Below, piece after piece: positions 35,902 to 47,331 of a stretch of DNA of 64,000 nt. The DNA lies in NCBI GenBank assembly GCA_947561395.2, contig OX387183.1, positions 2,427,883 to 2,491,882 on the forward strand, in the 5' to 3' direction. A program made the position numbers and the translations under genes. The notes beneath the pieces were generated by a model. It saw only the letters and a list, made by a program, of their open reading frames with translations, did no database searches and was not told where the DNA came from. This stretch comes from Buxus sempervirens. Its lineage: Eukaryota > Streptophyta > Magnoliopsida > Buxales > Buxaceae. Within the stretch, counting starts at the first letter, position 1, and each line of letters starts with the position of its first letter.

Positions 35902-37107
35902 ACCAGAATTAGAAGTGTGGCCCTGTTGTTGTCTTGGGGGGTATGGTTGCTTATATTGCTGGAAATTTGATCTGTTTGGAGGTATTTGCTAAGTTGCTTG
36001 TGGATTCCCATATCTAAGATTTGGGTGATCCCTCCACCCTGGGTTATATGTATCTGAATAAGGATCATATTTCCTTTGAGGTTGTCCAGGAGAACCATTT
36101 GCCCAGTTTGCTTGTTCATCATATTCCTCTCTAAGAGTTGGACATATGTCTATTGCATGTCCTTCTACAGAGCAAACTCCACAAACCTTTGCTGTTTGCA
36201 TGTTACCTACAGCCATGTTACGAACAAGAGAAGTTAGACTTGCAATTTGCTGTTCAAGGGAAGAAATATTTACCTCTCTGCCTTGTTTAGATGAAGAATC
36301 AAGTCTACTGCCAAATTGCTGGGAGTTGGCTGCCATATTCACAATCAGATTTCTAGCAGCTTCTGGAGTTTTATCTACCAAAGCTCCTCCACTGGCAGCA
36401 TCAATCATGTTTCTTTCAGTGGGTAAAAGTCCTTCATATAAGTACTGGATCAGTAGCTGTTCACTGATTTGATGATGGGGACAGCTTGCACACAACTTCT
36501 TGAATCTTTCCCAATACTCATACAGAGATTCTCCATTGTTTTGCCTTACACCACAAATTTCTTTTCTTATATTTGCTGCTCTTGAAGCTGGGAAATATTT
36601 TTCCAGAAATAATCTTTTCATTTCATTCCATGTAGTAACAGTCCCAGAAGGTAAGTAATAAAGCCAATCTTTAGCCGAATCCTTCAAAGAGAATGGGAAG
36701 GCTCTTAATTTAATCTGCTCTTCAGTCACTCCAGTGGGTTTCATGCTTATACACACCACGTGAAACTCCTTCAGATGTTTGTGAGGTTCTTCACATGCAA
36801 ATCCATGAAAAGAAGGCAAAAGATGTATCAGTCCAGACTTTAATTCAAAATTAGTTGCCACATCTAAAGTAGGAAAAGTTATGCATAAAGGTTGCTGATT
36901 TAAATCAGGAGCAGCAAGCTCTTTCAAAGTTCTGTTTCCAGCCATGGTTCCTTCTTCTTCGGAATCAGATTCACCAGCAAAAAGAGATGGATCGTTCTCT
37001 TCTGAATGTCTCTGTGCTGCCCTCCATAGCCTGTGCAAACTTCTTTCGATTTCTGGATCTTTCTGCAAATAACCTTGGTTAGAAGATCGAGTTGCAGTCA
37101 TAAACAA
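35902..37107 (-). CDS. Element F gag
   Basis: Fossil gag of Athila type: a start near MTATRSSNQ, then the retrotransposon gag core (FELKSGLIHLLPSFHGFACEEPHKHL, ALPFSLKDSAKDWLYYLPSG-like, FLEKYFPASRAANIRKEI, ESLYEYWERFKKLCASCPHH) and CGVCSVEGHAIDICPT, a zinc-knuckle-like end. The segment between gag and protease (about 35.9-35.4 kb) is Gln/Glu-rich with [13 protein letters not shown], likely coiled. Confidence 0.85.
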
Positions 37108-37132
37108 TCAAAGATGATTATCAAAGAGAAAC

Positions 37133-37150
37133 TCCCCGGCAACGGCGCCA
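37133..37150 (-). other. Primer binding site of element F (tRNA-Asp)
   Basis: TGGCGCCGTTGCCGGGGA on the minus strand, five bases after the LTR end. It matches the 3' end of plant tRNA-Asp (GUC). Confidence 0.88.
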
Positions 37151-37155
37151 AAATT

Positions 37156-38661
37156 TGGTGACTGTCGTACATAACCAAAAATAAACCACTACTTAAAAAT
37201 ATGCATATAGCAAAGTGAGTAGGGATCGTCCCACCGAGAGTTTCTATCTCTTCTTATGCTTTAGAAAACAGAATTAAGAGGGGGTTTTGTCACAATGAGA
37301 TCAGAAAATAACAGATTACTAAAAACTTTAATAAATCAATCAAGAAAACAAACCTTGGTCTAAGTTAACATCCACCATCGGAATATCAAAGTTGATCATA
37401 GATGCTAAAATATATCAATTCACACATTGAACATTCATCCCTGGAAATACTTTCCAAACTCTTTCAATTGTAGTTAATCAGAAAACAAACGATCTAATTA
37501 ACCCTAACTACTAAACAACCTCACACAAGCGGTAAAGATTTAATCCGGCAGCAGCTTTAGGGACCAGAAAGATTGATGAATCTAGACAATACAATCACAA
37601 GCGGCTGTATTTAATCTAGCAGAAAATTCTTCCTAAAGTCTACCAAATCCTGACGCAGCAAATTATTAAACCTCAGTTGCTTCACAGATTAGAGGGATCA
37701 AACAATTACGGATTTGATATCTAGCCTAGCAATAAATTGCAACGAATAATAAACTAGTAGGCCTCCTAGCAATTAGACGGAACAATCATGAGAATAAACA
37801 TAGAAGAATATCAATGCTCAAGTATAAACTGAACAATTAAAACATTAAGATCTCACAGCTTTATTAATTCCGAGGTTTCAGCCTCCCTTGACCAAGAATA
37901 AACGTTTAGCCACACATGGCCATGAATCACAAACTCAGAAGATGAATGGAAGAAGAAAGGGAGAAGAAGAAGAAGAGAAAAGAGGACGTCCAGCACTCTC
38001 CCAAAAATTCTCTTTTAAAGAGAAAAATCCTGAACTTTCCTTCCAAGCCTCCTTAGGAAGAGAGAACTCCCTTTCCTAGTATATCCACGACTTTCCAAGT
38101 CCAAAAACGACCTAATCTCTTTAATTAGAAACCCTTAAAACTCTCCCTAAAAACTAGAAGAAGATCCCCAAGAAAAAGGAAATAAATCCACAAAGTTCGG
38201 AATTTTATAACAGGTTTTTCTTCTTGATCGTTCGAACGCTCAGCGAACGCGGGTCGAACGCTCAAGTTAAAAAGCTATTTCTTCATCTCTTGTTCGAACG
38301 CTCAGCGAACGGTCAGCGAACGCTGCTCTCGAGTTTCTCTGCAGAACACCAACGTTCGAACGGCAATCTAACGGCCAGCGAATGCTGCTCTCGGGTTTCT
38401 CTGCAGAACACCAACGTTCGAACGGCAATCGAACGGCCAGCGAACGCTGAACATATCTTCTTCAATTTGACTCCGATTTTTACGCCGTTTGAACCATGAC
38501 TTCTATAATCACCAAGAGTATCTAATTAGCTTTATTTTGCCCACATGCTGCCAATTGTAACCTAAATCAAAATATGAGCATAATCAGTATATTTAGGCAC
38601 AAAAGTAAATTCAAAAGGTTACACATTAGTAGAGAAAATATAACAAATTGAGTTCTTATCA
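37156..38661 (-). repeat. 5' LTR of element F
   Basis: 1506 bp, same length as the 3' copy and about 99.4% identical by eye. The upper edge GAGTTCTTATCA meets target duplication CCATC, after which copia gag of element C resumes. Confidence 0.92.
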
Positions 38662-38666
38662 CCATC

Positions 38667-38961
38667 CCTTGACAATGGCATTGTCTGTGCGCCACTTTCG
38701 GAAGAATGGGTCGGTCTGTGAAGGCTGGACAGTGTCGCCGTTAATGAATCCCAACTTGTCTTTGCCGGAGATACACATCTCAACAACTTGGGACCAAAGA
38801 GCATAATTAAAGCCATCCAGCTTGATGCCATTGGGAGCAGCAGAACTGTCAATGGTTTGGGTAGGAGCCGAAGTTTTACTCAAAACTTCGGTCATTCTGG
38901 TGGTTAATTCGGTGATAATGGTGGTGGGGTCAGAGTCACTGGTTTGGCCGAGTTCTGCCAT
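38667..38961 (-). CDS. Element C gag start
   Basis: N-terminal part of the fossil copia gag, ATG at 38961 (MAELGQTSDSD), with KLDGFNYALWSQVVEM, the usual opening of UBN2-type copia gag. It is interrupted by element F and resumes at about 28783. Confidence 0.8.
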
Positions 38962-39044
38962 AGGTGCGACAGCAAGATGTGGAGCGTGGTAGTTCTAGAA
39001 AATAAACATAGGATGAAGGGAAAGTTGACACAGAATCAGAACCT

Positions 39045-39056
39045 GCTCTGATACCA
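39045..39056 (-). other. Primer binding site of element C (initiator tRNA-Met)
   Basis: TGGTATCAGAGC on the minus strand immediately after the LTR end TTTGTCA. This is the standard copia PBS. Confidence 0.88.
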
Positions 39057-39269
39057 TGACAAATTAATGGAAAAAACCTTTTTTTCTATTCATCGTTCTA
39101 TATTTTTACAGAGAATTAGTATGTATATATAATCTAGAGAATCCTATATTTGGTTGTACTGATTTTATGGCTAGACTAGAGGTAGATCCATATATATAGG
39201 GATTGACAATCAATCCATATATGGGAAGATCTAACAATTAAGAATCTTCCCATAATTTCTCTCATGACA
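39057..39269 (-). repeat. 5' LTR of element C
   Basis: A short 213-bp LTR, TGTCATGAGAG...AATTTGTCA on the minus strand, followed by the PBS. ACTCA (39270-39274) is the presumed target duplication; its partner is outside the window. Confidence 0.8.
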
Positions 39270-40579
39270 ACTCACGCCAACAGTAAAATGTTATGGTTTT
39301 GCAACCTTTACTTACCAAAATCTATATATATATATATATATATATATAGTGTGTGTGTGTGTGTGCGTCTGCATGCGCTTGTGCGAATTACCTAAGTGAG
39401 TGACAATTTTTCTTGTAGAAATGCAACACAAAAAGTGTTATGGAGAATATTTAAACTCCAAAGTAATACAGGACAAACTTTTTATCATGAATCAAACTCA
39501 AGAATATTGTCTATAATCTGTGAAATCTATAAATTAATGGAGTAACAAAAAAGGGTATTTTTGATAATATTATCAACATATTTTATTTTTGAAACTCAAG
39601 AATACGAAATAAACAAGCCTAAGTTAAACAAAGCTGAGCCTACCCATGCTTGATTAAGAGTCATTAAGGAAATTGATTTGCTTTAAAGCTCAAACCCTTA
39701 GCCATATAGCTAAGAATAACAGGTAGATTTCTTGCATTCGGAACCAAGTAGCTATAGTTGACTGGTACTAAATAAATGAAGAACAAGATCACTATCTTTC
39801 CCATTGTGACAAGGCGATGAGTATGGATTTTGGGTTACAGCTACAGTTAAAAGTGACTACTGTCTGCAAAGAGTTACAATACTACAAAAGTAAAAGCTTT
39901 CGTATATATATCAGGGGCAGAGTACTTTAGTCAGTGTTGTACCTAAACCTCATGATGGGAGATAGGACTTCTCTATACGTAGAATAAAAGCCAATCCATT
40001 AGCTACCAAAAGCTGACTGTGTACATGATATTGTTGTTCTTGACAGATTACAATCCTTTGCTGTAAGCAATAATATCAATGAAATATTGATATCTAATAT
40101 TCTACAAGTCTTTAGGCATTATGATTAAGAGTTGTTTGTAGATGAATGATCTGTAGAAGCCAAGCACCACATGTCCAACCCTCAACATCTAAGAGAGAAA
40201 ATATAAAATTAAAACAATTAAGTGAGATCCTGTCGATCAAGCCTCTATATATCTGCACCCTTATTTGGAGCCTCGATCCGTAGGATCATGTCCAAAACCA
40301 CTTGAATGGTATGACTATAAATTTTTTATGACATGTGACACAATCCTATGAAAAGTTCCAACTAAAGGTGTAGATAGAGGCTCCACAGGATGTAAACTGA
40401 TATTTATATTGAAAAAAGACTTCCCCCATATCTACTAGAATTCATACTTTGTCTATCCCATGACCAATAGGATTAGACTATTATAATCATAAACCACATA
40501 AACCATTTTGAGGACCATACCCACTTCCCACTTTATTTAGGAAACCACAAAAAAAAAAAAAAAGAAAAGAAAAGGAAAA
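39270..40579. other. Non-coding interval right of element C
   Basis: AT-rich genomic DNA without a recognised gene or element. It contains a TA/GT microsatellite (39322-39365) and an A-rich tract at 40549-40577 next to MITE M1. Confidence 0.6.
39322..39365. repeat. Compound microsatellite (TA)n(GT)n
   Basis: About 13 TA units followed by about 8 GT units. Confidence 0.95.
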
Positions 40580-42030
40580 GGGATATTTAAAATATATCCC
40601 CTTAAGGTTTAAGGAAATCCCAATTTCCCCCTTACAGTTTTTGAAATATCAGTTTACCACCTTGATGTTAGTTGTGTGTAATAGTCTCCCCCTTCTAAAA
40701 AGTTGACCATTAAAATTTTAACAAATATTGATGAGGTAGCAAAAGAAAAAAAAACTTATATTCACAAAGTTACCCCTAAGGGTAATTTTTTGTAATTGAA
40801 ATCATAAATAAAGCTTTTACTTTTAAATGAAATTTGATTGGCAAATTTGTCAATTCATATTAATTTTCTTTGTTATATATGATTCTAACAGTCAACCCTT
40901 TAAAGTTCATATTGTTATACATAGAAAACCTCAAGGTGGTAAACTAATATTTTCAAAACCTTAGGGGGCAAAGTGGGATTTGTTAGGTTTTATATTTTAG
41001 TTTGGCTTATTCAGTGTCAAAAAGTATGTGCTGAAAGTGTTTAAGTTGGTTGGAAGAGGTTATAGGAGTCTTGGTTTGAACGGCATCAAAATCGGAGTCA
41101 AATTGAAGAAGTTATGATGAATGTTTGATAATGTTTGAAGCACCGTTCGAATGTTCAGTGTTTGCAGACAAAACAGAGAGTTGCGTTCGACAACGTTAGC
41201 TGTGCCGTTCGACCGTTCAAAGTCTGTAGAGAAATCCGAGAGTTGCGTTCAACAACGTGCACCTCGTCGTTCGACCGTTCATGCTATTCTAACTCAATGT
41301 GAGGCCTTCGTTCGAACGAGAAGAGGTGAAGTAGATTTACGCATTGAACGTTAGAGCCGCGTTCGATGAACGTTCGAATGTTCAATATGGAAATTCAGTT
41401 TTAAAATTCCGATCTTCTCTGATTTGTTTCCTATTCCTTCTCTACTTCTTTCTAACCTATTGTTAGCACCTGATTTTTGCACCCCCAAAATGGAGAAAAA
41501 TGAAAAGTCAAACCTTGAGAGGGTCAAAAAATTGACTTTTTAATTCAAGTAAATTTGGCCATCAAACTTCATCTCATTGAAAAGAGCATTTAGACATGGT
41601 TCCAACGCAACTAAGTTTGCTGGAATCGGAGTCCGGATGAGAAAGTTATGAGCCGGTCAAACTTTTGGGGAGCAAAAAGTTGACTTTTTGCTCGACCCCA
41701 ATTCAACTGCCAAACTTGATCCCAATGGATACGTGGTTCCAAGCCGGTTCCAACGACACTAAGTTTGCTGAAATCGGACACCGGACGAAGAAGTTATAGG
41801 CAGTTGAAGTTTCTAGAAAACTGCCCATGTGGCAAAACAGCAGCAAAAAGGCAGAATAAATGAATAAAATAAATAAAATAATTGTTTATAAAAAAATATC
41901 TTAACTTTTAATAATATTTTAACAAATATCTGAAGATATTTTAATATAATAATCATTAAAATCGAATAAAATCCGTTTAAAAATCAAATTGAATAAAAGA
42001 TTTCAAATCCGGCATTTAAAAAACGTGCGC

Positions 42031-42278
42031 AACCGCACTTGAGGTACGGTTTAGTCTGAATCGCACTTCAAATACGGTTTTGATCTTCTAGAAGGTGGAC
42101 GCGTGTCCTGTACGGCGACAGCTGGCAGATTTGCACAGATTTGCATGTGTTGAATTCCAACCGCACTTAAAGTGCGGTTTTTGATTTTTTAGTGCATTTT
42201 TGTCACAACCGCACTTCAAGTGCGGTTGTGACCGAATTGCACTTCAAGTGTGGTTCCGGCACTTTTTGCCTATAAATA
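42031..42278 (+). promoter_or_regulatory. LTR D1 promoter: palindrome array and TATA box
   Basis: Units at 42031-42051, 42059-42079, 42159-42179, 42207-42227 and 42235-42255, with 28-nt steps inside each group. The units at 42159 and 42207 have perfect 10-nt arms (AACCGCACTT / AAGTGCGGTT) around one base. TATAAATA follows at 42271-42278. Confidence 0.6.
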
Positions 42279-42801
42279 GAGGGCTAGCCCCCCATTTGAA
42301 GCAAGCCTTCCCTCTTGGCCTCTCCCTACTCTTTCTCTGTGTTTTCCACGGCCGAAACCTTGCCCAGGTTCTGCCATTCCCAATACCCAAGATCCCTAAT
42401 GACCAAAGTACCCCTATACTGTCCAAATGTCATCTAAACCTTTCTTTTTCATCCTTTAAGTATCAAAAACCCAATCAACCTCTTCCAAATTTGTCCTAAG
42501 AAAACCCGGAGGACGCGAAAGCGCTGCCGAAATTCTTGGAGAACCACAACATAACCAAATCAAGAAGGTAATGTTTGGGTAACATTTCTAGTGACTTTCT
42601 CCTTAACATATATGAGAATTGTTTTGTTTAAGCAACTTTGAATTTTTCTTAGTTTATTATATTGTTACTAATCTGTTTATTATGTTTGGCATATCGTAAG
42701 AAACCCCATGAAAAATGGGTGTTTGGATGCAAAAATGGGAAAAGGTAGTTTTACCAAAAGTCCAGTAAAAATACATAAATCAACATGATGTCCATGCACT
42801 C

Positions 42802-44468
42802 TGTAAGCACCCAAATTTTGATCAAACCAAAATATGCTAAGATAAATGGGAAATAATAAAAAATGGGAGGAACATGATTCGTCCGAGTGGGCGGCTGAGT
42901 CGCCTCAGCCGTCAACTCAAGCCAGAAGGGGAGAGAAAAAGGCAAATCTGAAAGATTTGCCGCAACCGCATATGCTGTGCGGTTGACTTTTTCGGCCACC
43001 GCCCTCCCGAGCCAATCAGAGCAAGCGGCGCCGAAAAGTCAACCGCACATACAGTACAGTTGCATGGCGCGTCAGTCTGCGCCTGCGCAGTTTGTCCCCT
43101 AATGATTGCTGAAAAGAAGTTGCCAAACCGCACATACCCTGCGGTTTAGACCAAACCGCACCTACTGTGCGGTTTTGACCAAATTGAACATAAACCGCAC
43201 TGTATGTGCGGTTTTGTCCCTGTTTTCTATAAATAGCAAACCCGAACTCTGGACAGGGGCTAGCTTCTTTTGGGTTGATTCCCACTTCTTCTCCCCCACA
43301 CCCTCTGATCCAAAACCCCCTCTTTCAAGCCCTCTTGGCTTCCTAAGTCTCCCAAGCCCCATCTAAAGCCCATCTTGCCCTCCTGTAAGCCCTTCTACCT
43401 TATCCTAGAAGCTTGAAGAAGGAGGAGCTTGTTGTTGGTATTGAAGGGAGGAGCTCTAGCCACCTCCTTTGCCTCAAGGAGCTTCAACACACCTCACTCC
43501 AGGGTCTTAACCCCAAGGTAATGTTGCCCATGGAATCTTGTTTGTCATAAATGAAAATGAGCATATTTCGGGCATATTTGTGTGTCTCCCAGCTTGGGAG
43601 TGCTTTTGTTTCCTTTTTTTTCCAGCATGCTAGTAATCATGCCTGATCGCTGCTGTTTGGTTTAGTTCACGTATTTGTTCGTGATTTGATCGAATGGGTA
43701 TATGTATGGATGAGCGAACAAAGCAGGTTCTTGAGCTAAAAATGGAGCATTTGAGCCACTGTGGGTCTGTTTAGAGACCCACAGAAGTTCGTAAAGACCC
43801 CCGAGAGGTAGACGAACACAGCCCCCACCTGGTATTTTCTGCCTTTTGGGTTTTCTGGGCCTGAACCGCACACACAGAGCGGTTTGGCCTAAACCGTACC
43901 GCATGTGCGGTCGAAGCCAAACCACAACCGTTCTACGTTTAAGCCCAGTAAACCCACCAATTTTGTGTAATTAGTCAACCCCCAAACCAAATAACCAAAT
44001 CCAATAAGCAGGGTTATCCAATGTAACCCCAAATGGGACTTGAGCTTTCACTAAAGCCCAAATTGGAATCTTGTGGGCCTTCCAACGGGGTCCACGTCAA
44101 ACCAACATCACCTGGATAAAAAGATAAAATCAAATGAAAGAAAAGGGGACCCGCACCGTCTTAGTGGTCCCCACCTAGACCAATAAAATGTGCATGCTGG
44201 CATAGAAGTGGGGTAAATTTAGAATTGAGTCAACTCACAAAACAGAAAACCCAAGGGACCCGTCAAACCGACGGGGCGGACTGGGGTGTCTACGGACTTC
44301 CCCGGATCGTAACCGAGCCCTTTCTCAGAATCTCAAGCCGCAGACTAAAACAGACATCCTTAGGGCACCCAGGTGTCTGCCTGCACCCCATCAGGCAGTG
44401 GCGACTCTTAGCCCCCAATTCTCCCCTCGCTTTCGCGCGTGCCCTCGCACCGGCACGACGTGCGCACA
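42802..44468 (+). mobile_element. Solo LTR D2 inside D1
   Basis: Opens TGTAAGCACCCAAATTTTG and closes GACGTGCGCACA, 1667 bp, with exact target duplication CACTC (42797-42801 and 44469-44473). It is related to D1 (same ends, array, AGGCAGTGGCGACTC near the 3' end) but shorter and of another family. No coding sequence inside. Confidence 0.9.
42964..43235 (+). promoter_or_regulatory. LTR D2 promoter: palindrome array and TATA box
   Basis: Five or more 21-nt units between 42964 and 43213 with AACCGCA / TGCGGTT arms; TATAAATA at 43228-43235. A second cluster of two units lies downstream at about 43864-43912. Confidence 0.58.
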
Positions 44469-46233
44469 CACTCATTAAAGAAGGGAGATGTCCTAAATTA
44501 TCTCATGTATCCTATACTCTCCCTCTTCTTCCCTTCTTGACAATGGCAATGAATGGTTAAAATAAAGGTTTGCTTCTTCAAAGAATGCAAAAGAGAAGAA
44601 AAAAAAAGGATTTCTAAGCCAAATGGAGCAAAAAGAATTACTGTGAAGAAGTTGAGAACCACAACCGAGGTCGCCGGAGCACCCAAGGAACACGCCGGAG
44701 AGGTCCCAGCCGGAATCGGAACCAAAAAGCAAAATAATGTAAAAACCATATACTCAGAACGGTTTTGTCCAAACCGCAGAATAAGTGCGGTTGTCTCCTG
44801 AAAATGACAAAAAAATTAGTTTTTTGACTCGGTTGGATTTGTTCCGACCCGAAAACTTGAAACCCGACCCAATAAGTAACTTGGACTTCTTTAAGTCCAT
44901 TTTTGGACTATGGGCCCACCAAGACCACCTTTGGGCCCACTTATGGGGCCCACCTTTGACCGGCCCAAACCGGGCCCGTTTTCAACAAATGGGCCCAAGG
45001 CCATCTAACTCATAGGCTAAGTGGGTCAAATCCAAGCCCACCAAGCCCAAAGAAATGTACTTAAATAAATCTGATAAATAAACCAAAAAGGGGTTACCCA
45101 ATAACCCTGCTGGGCCCTAAGCCCAACCTTGGTAACCCACGGGTCTTCCAACGAGACCCGAATCCAACCCACATTACCTAAAGAAAAGGATAAAATAAAA
45201 TAAAAAGGGGCCCACACCACCAGAGGGTCCTGCTAGACCAAATAAAGTGGCATGCTGGCCTAGGAAGGGTGAAAATTGACTCAAAACCAGGGAGACCCGA
45301 GGGACCCGTCAAACTGACGGGGCGGGCCGGGGTGTCTTTGAACTTCCCCGGACGTAACCGAGGACTTAGCTAGAACTCTGAAAAGCCGCAGACCAGACTT
45401 AGACCCGGATAGGGCAATCACCGTGTCTGCCTGCACCTCTCAGGCAGTGGCGACTCCGAAAGTCCCGAGGCATACACTCCCACGTGCGCCCCGTGTGCGA
45501 TCTAGGTCAAATTTAGGTGCGCACACCTATATAAGGATTTTTTAGACGTTTCTTTAGTGTGATCTAAGACCTTTTTGGAGACCTAGATCTTTGTGTGTGA
45601 GGAAGAGAAACTTCTCTCCTTTCCTTTCTTCCTTTGAGCCATCAAACCTTCTATTCTTTCTTGTTCAAAGCCTTGGAGTTTCGGGTTGGGGAGATTGGTC
45701 GTGGGAGTTCCTCTGGATACTAGGCGAGTTCGTTTGGGTGATCATGTGAGAAGATCTTCAGAGTTCTGAGGTGTTGCTGTGGATCAAATCTGAGGAGTTC
45801 CTCAGATACTTTCAAGTCTGTGAGTTGCAGAGTCTAGCATAGGGATGTTGAGTCGTCTGAACTACAGGTTGTAAGTATTCTTCTTATAGTGGATCTTTAG
45901 GTGGCTCTTGCATAGCATGGAGGGTTTTTCTCTAGTGAGAGTTCTCATAGAGTTTTCCCATAGAGTTTTCCCTTAGTCACAAAATTGCTTGTCTTGGTTA
46001 TCTCTTTACTTGCTTTATTTATTTTGCAATTTGGGTGGCTTGCTACTTAGTATTTATTTTTTGAAATATATTTGAGGATTTGTTCATGCCTATTAATTGA
46101 GGACTTGTCTTTAATTAATAGAAAATTTTATTCCGCTGTGTTTCACCTATTCACCCCCTCTAGGTGTTGTTAGAGTCAAAACCTTGTTTTTCAGGATTAT
46201 TGGAAATCTCAAGGGTTAAACTGTAAATATCCC

Positions 46234-46690
46234 CAAAAAAAAATGAATAATGTGTCCACATATCATTATGCTACTTTTAAGTCTTCAACAAAGACAGACG
46301 TGCACAATAGTTTTTTTTTTTTTTATAATATAAAATGGTTCACACGTATATTATAAAGTATCTATGGAGGGGACCATTCTGGGTTTGGAAGAACCCAAAA
46401 GTCCTCCAAAATACAACCTGAAATACATGCCGGAAAGTTCTTCAACCAAAAACAAGAATAGTTAGAAAGTGCAAAATTATCTTGCACAACACTAGCAAGA
46501 TAAGTCTTCAATAGAGAGAGACGTGCACAACACTTGCACATCCCTTTATTACACCTAATTATGGTAGTAATAAACAAAATAACCAACATGATTTTTAGAC
46601 TATTGCTTCCTTGGAAAGCGGAAGAGTTGCGGAAAAGTACGATTTTTTTAGACTGTTTCTCGGGGTTCCCAGTATGAGTACACACTAAGC
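46234..46690. other. Interval between MITE M1 and the LINE
   Basis: No gene recognised. A segment with AAGTCTTCAA...AGACGTGCACAA occurs twice (near 46280 and 46503). The 5' end of the LINE may lie within this interval. Confidence 0.45.
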
Positions 46691-47331
46691 TAGTTCTGGA
46701 TCCCTCTTCCCCCTCCTTGAAGGCGTGGTCCTGTGGTCCTTTTTCCATGTTGTGGTTCTTCTTAGGTTTTCTTCTTGTCAATCTTCTCTATCTTGTTCGT
46801 TTTCTTGCCCTCCTTCTCTTATCCAATGGAAGATGTATCATCAAATTTCAAAAAACTCTTCATTCCACCAAGGCCTGATACTATCTTCAAAATCTCAACC
46901 GACGATCAAAACAGACTTCATGAACAATGGGAAAGTCTCATTGTGTGTGAGCTATGTGATAAAGATTTCCAACTAAACTCCTTCAAAAACTCTATAAAGC
47001 GTCTATGGAAGAATATTGCCATAGCAAAGTGCCTTAAAGTCACTCCAAGAAGATTTCTTTTAGCATTTGATAAGAAGAAGGATATCGATCTTGTTATCCA
47101 GAGTCAACCGTGGATTTTCAACTCTTCCCTTGCGATCATGGAGGAGATTGAGGATGAATCCAAAGCTCTCAAGGTCACATTCGATGAGATTGTCCTCTGG
47201 ATGCAAATCCACGGTCTCCCCTGTAAGTATCAAGATAAAGGTAATTATTGAGTTATTGAAATTATTTGGGGAAGGCCTTGTTATTGAGATCTCAGATGAC
47301 TCTTCTTTGAACTCTATGGTGGCAGTTAAGG

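Larger units (their letters stand above)
28789..38661 (-). mobile_element. LTR element F (Ty3/gypsy, Athila-like), young, both LTRs present
   Basis: A 9873-bp minus-strand element with two 1506-bp LTRs, tRNA-Asp PBS (37133-37150), purine tract (30295-30308) and exact target duplication CCATC (28784-28788 and 38662-38666). By eye the LTRs differ at nine positions, about 0.6%; with a commonly used plant LTR rate of 1.3e-8 per site per year this is about 0.2-0.3 million years, longer in slow-evolving trees. Structurally complete, but the coding region is broken by about three interruptions. Athila-like by reverse transcriptase and PBS; no envelope-like ORF was seen. Confidence 0.92.
24980..39269 (-). 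mobile_element. LTR element C (Ty1/copia), host of the left nest
   Basis: Minus-strand copia element: 5' LTR 39057-39269, PBS complementary to initiator tRNA-Met at 39045-39056, gag from 38961, protease, integrase, reverse transcriptase and part of RNase H down to 24980, where B interrupts it. F (28789-38661) interrupts gag. The rest of RNase H and the 3' LTR must lie left of the window, beyond B. Broken, with several interruptions beside the insertions. It is the oldest layer here because B and F both lie in it. Lineage within copia was not resolved. Confidence 0.85.
41461..45525 (+). mobile_element. Solo LTR D1, interrupted by D2
   Basis: Opens TGTTAGCACCTGATTTTTGC and closes TTAGGTGCGCACA, with exact target duplication CCTAT (41456-41460 and 45526-45530). 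Without D2 it is about 2.39 kb, close to the 2351 bp of its relative D-. No coding sequence inside. Palindrome arrays lie at 42031-42255 and about 44745-44790, a TATA box at 42271-42278, and a PBS-like word at 45448-45457. Confidence 0.88.
40981..46193 (+). mobile_element. Solo LTR E, interrupted by D1
   Basis: Opens TGTTAGGTTTTATATTTTAG and closes CCTTGTTTTTCA, with exact target duplication GGATT (40976-40980 and 46194-46198). Without D1 it is about 1143 bp. The closing part TTCCGCTGTGTTTCACC, TATTCACCCCCTCTAGGTG is common at the 3' end of some copia LTRs (Sire/Maximus side), so copia origin is likely but not proven. The U3 part holds GTTCGA-rich repeats (41140-41380) like those of element F. 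The TATA box of E is the site where D1 inserted. Confidence 0.8.
40580..46233. mobile_element. MITE M1, interrupted by solo LTR E
   Basis: Outer pieces 40580-40975 and 46199-46233 share termini GGGATATTTA... and ...TAAATATCCC, with long imperfect inverted arms (CCTTAAGGTTT, TTTGAAATATCAGTTTACCACC). Without the insert it is about 435 bp. A second copy, M2, lies at 61662-62010. Flanks are A-rich, so the target duplication is not clear; the structure suggests a Mutator-like MITE. Confidence 0.6.

Noticed and set aside
41151-41354. Arg/Ser-rich open frame in solo LTR E
   Set aside because: It is the GTTCGA repeat area of the LTR read in one frame.
44225-44560. Open frame across the D2/D1 boundary
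   Set aside because: It spans the end of one solo LTR and the next without any domain.
46362-46781. Minus-strand open frame before the LINE
   Set aside because: No family resemblance; it overlaps the LINE 5' region on the opposite strand.
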